7,387 nucleotides of DNA, taken from the NCBI GenBank assembly GCA_029287645.1, contig JARFQS010000436.1, positions 1 through 7,387 on the forward strand, read 5' to 3'. The translations under genes and the position numbers were made by a program. The notes under the pieces are model-generated. The model did not search any database. It was given only the letters and a program-made list of their open reading frames with translations, and was not told the origin of the DNA. The stretch is from Thermoanaerobaculia bacterium. GTDB taxonomy: Bacteria; Acidobacteriota; Thermoanaerobaculia; Multivoradales; JAHEKO01. Each line of letters starts with the position of its first letter. Within the stretch, counting starts at the first letter, position 1. Shown here piece after piece: positions 6,068 through 7,387 of the stretch.

Positions 6068-6664
6068 ATGAGAGAGCTGCTCACATCCGCGGGCATTCTC
6101 ATCGACGTTTCGGATCTCCCGGGTCCTGTCGAGCGCAAACCCATGTCTGAAGCCGACCTCGTCCGCGAAGCACAACGCGGCGATACCGCCGCCTTCGAGG
6201 AGCTCTACCGGCAACACGTTTCGAACGTCTACGGTCTCTGCCTCAGGATGTGCTCCAACCGCGGCAAAGCGGAGGACCTGACCCAGGAGGCATTCATCCG
6301 GGCCTGGCAGAAGCTGGGCTCCTTCCGGCGGCAGAGCAGCTTTTCGACCTGGCTGCATCGACTGGCCGTCAATCTGGTTCTGGGACATCTGCGATCCACG
6401 GGTCGGTGGGAGAGCCGCCTGACGGCCATCGACTCGCTACCTGAAAGGAGCGACGGGGGTGCGGCCGCACGACCGGAGCACGCCGTCGATCTGGAGCGGG
6501 CCATCGCCCAGCTCCCTCCGCAGGCCAGAATGGTGTTCGTCTTGCACGACATCGAGGGCTACAAGCATCATGAGATCGCCAGTCTGTGTGGCCTGGCGGT
6601 GGGGACCTCGAAAGCCCACCTCCATCGCGCGCGGCGACAACTGCGAGAGGAGCTCGAACGATGA
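6068..6664 (+). CDS. ECF-type RNA polymerase sigma-70 factor
   Basis: An alternative sigma factor with only regions 2 and 4, as in ECF sigma factors; it directs RNA polymerase to a specific regulon. The form from ATG 6068 is 198 residues. Region 2 spans about 39-112, with FEELYRQHVSNVYGLCLRM, the core-binding AEDLTQEAFIRAW segment and SSFSTWLHRLAVN. A linker at about 113-140 follows. Region 4 spans about 141-195, with AIAQLPPQARMVFVLHDIEG and the helix-turn-helix HHEIASLCGLAVGTSKAHLHRARRQL. The first 25 residues are not typical of the family. Met26 (ATG 6143), followed by SEADLVREAQRGD, matches a standard ECF start and gives 173 residues, but has a poor ribosome binding site, so the start is uncertain. 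The stop overlaps the anti-sigma ATG by ATGA. The membrane anti-sigma partner next door suggests release on an envelope signal. The family call is firm; the regulon is unknown. Confidence 0.94.
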   Translation: MRELLTSAGILIDVSDLPGPVERKPMSEADLVREAQRGDTAAFEELYRQHVSNVYGLCLRMCSNRGKAEDLTQEAFIRAWQKLGSFRRQSSFSTWLHRLAVNLVLGHLRSTGRWESRLTAIDSLPERSDGGAAARPEHAVDLERAIAQLPPQARMVFVLHDIEGYKHHEIASLCGLAVGTSKAHLHRARRQLREELER

Positions 6665-7311
6665 ACTGCGAACGGTCTCGAGAGCAAATGGACGACTATC
6701 TGGACGGCTACCTCGACGAGGCAGAGAGGTTGGCCTTGGAAGACCACGTCGAGACATGTTCTGCCTGTAGCGCCAGCTTGCGGGAGCTCGAGAGCCTTCT
6801 GCGGCAAGCCCGTCAGCGATCGTCCGCGCTGTCTCCCGAGCGCGATCTCTGGCCTGGCATTCTCGAGCAAATCGACCATCACGAGTCTGGCCGAAGCATG
6901 ACCGCCTATCGTCACTGGTTGCCGCTGGCGGCAGTCCTGGCGTTGGCCGTCCTGTTGCTGCCTCTCCTGCTTCGACAGAAGGCGCCCGAATCGGTGCAGC
7001 AGGTCGAAGGCACGGCCACCGAACCCATGAAGCTGGAGGCCGCAACGCAGACCATGGCCGAGCTGGCTCGCTCCGAGGACCGGGTGCTCCTGACCCGGCG
7101 TGATCTCATCGAGGCGATTGAACTGCGTCGCGACCTCTTGGGACCCGAGGCGTCCCAATCCGTCGAAGAGAGCCTGCAGGTGCTCGATCAGGCTGTTGCG
7201 GAAATCCGCCTCGCTCTGAATGAAAACCCCGACGACCGTCGCCTGCGCTTGGCGCTGGCAGCGAAGTACCAGCAAGAGGTTCGACTCCTGCAGCGTGTGA
7301 GTCGAATCTAG
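6661..7311 (+). CDS. Membrane-anchored zinc-finger anti-sigma factor (zf-HC2/ZAS type)
   Basis: This 216-residue protein is predicted to bind and silence the sigma factor encoded just upstream. The N-terminal cytoplasmic domain has Cys3 and His29-x3-Cys33-x2-Cys36, the zinc-binding anti-sigma signature, with an acidic helix (DDYLDGYLDEAER) between. A single transmembrane helix is at about 86-104 (WLPLAAVLALAVLLLPLLL). The remaining 110 residues should be periplasmic and are mostly helical, ending in NPDDRRLRLALAAKYQQEV, a tail often seen in zf-HC2 proteins of this kind. The start at ATG 6661 overlaps the sigma stop and has GGAG 8 nt upstream. An upstream in-frame ATG at 6586 would fall inside sigma region 4 and adds no domain, so it was not used. 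The signal sensed is not evident. Confidence 0.93.
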   Translation: MNCERSREQMDDYLDGYLDEAERLALEDHVETCSACSASLRELESLLRQARQRSSALSPERDLWPGILEQIDHHESGRSMTAYRHWLPLAAVLALAVLLLPLLLRQKAPESVQQVEGTATEPMKLEAATQTMAELARSEDRVLLTRRDLIEAIELRRDLLGPEASQSVEESLQVLDQAVAEIRLALNENPDDRRLRLALAAKYQQEVRLLQRVSRI

Positions 7312-7316
7312 AAACC

Positions 7317-7323
7317 AAGGAGG
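7317..7323 (+). promoter_or_regulatory. Ribosome binding site of the third sigma-operon gene
   Basis: AAGGAGG lies 8 nt before ATG 7332 and 5 nt after the anti-sigma stop. It is a near-ideal site, which shows that a real gene starts here even though only seven codons of it survive. Confidence 0.75.
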
Positions 7324-7331
7324 ACACGACC

Positions 7332-7353
7332 ATGAAGAAGAACCTACTTGTCC
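7332..7353 (+). CDS. Start of a third plus-strand gene (fragment, MKKNLLV)
   Basis: ATG at 7332 begins MKKNLLV, a basic start followed by hydrophobic residues that looks like the beginning of a signal peptide. The genomic sequence ends at about 7353 where adapter begins, so the product cannot be identified. The gap of 20 nt after the anti-sigma stop indicates co-transcription with the sigma and anti-sigma genes. An exported protein would fit, since sigma/anti-sigma operons often carry exported or membrane partners, but that is inference. Residues read after this point come from adapter, not the organism. Confidence 0.6.
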
Positions 7354-7387
7354 CTGTCTCTTATACACATCTGACGCTGCCGACGAC
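7354..7387. other. Illumina Nextera transposon adapter (artefact, not genomic)
   Basis: CTGTCTCTTATACACATCT (7354-7372) is exactly the 19-bp Tn5 mosaic end used in Nextera libraries. The next 14 bases, GACGCTGCCGACGA (7373-7386), complete the read-1 transposase adapter in reverse complement. The last base (7387) would be the first of the index. Untrimmed read-through has been assembled into the contig end. Reading through it gives the known artefact peptides VSYTHLTLP on the plus strand and MYKRQ on the minus strand. Confidence 0.98.

Noticed and set aside
6568..7368. 266-codon minus-strand frame beginning MYKRQ
   Set aside because: Its start codon lies within the Nextera adapter and the rest is antisense to the anti-sigma gene and the end of the sigma gene. 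MYKRQ is a known adapter-derived false N-terminus.

Overview
The window looks like one GC-rich contig (about 60% G+C by eye) from a Gram-negative bacterium. It encodes inner-membrane RND pumps and a periplasmic adaptor that only make sense in a two-membrane envelope. It also carries an ECF sigma factor with a zinc-binding membrane anti-sigma factor, a pairing common in Acidobacteriota, Myxococcota, Gemmatimonadota and similar lineages. I cannot assign a phylum from sequence alone. The right end finishes in an Illumina Nextera transposon adapter, so the true biological sequence stops at about 7353 and the window is probably a short-read (meta)genome contig.

Layout. Positions 1-5737, minus strand: an efflux operon in the order RND permease (5737-2630, complete), lipoprotein-like periplasmic adaptor (2577-1414), second RND permease (1412-1, cut by the window edge after about 470 residues). 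The last two genes are separated by 1 nt, and the second permease appears to start at TTG. Positions 5738-6067: a divergent intergenic region of 330 bp holding weak promoter candidates in both directions, an inverted repeat over the minus-strand -35, a 9-bp direct repeat of period 12, and a perfect 16-bp palindrome. Positions 6068-7311, plus strand: ECF sigma factor and anti-sigma factor overlapping by ATGA. At 7332 a third plus-strand gene begins behind a strong ribosome binding site but is lost after seven codons because the adapter follows.

How the genes could work together. The two RND permeases share one adaptor and either form alternative pumps or a mixed trimer, as known for MdtBC. The adaptor hairpin carries the R-x3-L-x6-S tip motif that docks on TolC-type channels, but no outer-membrane channel gene is visible. 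The divergent sigma/anti-sigma pair is the only regulatory system in the window, so control of the pump operon by envelope stress is a reasonable inference, not a demonstrated fact. No mobile element, tRNA, rRNA, CRISPR array or convincing terminator was seen.
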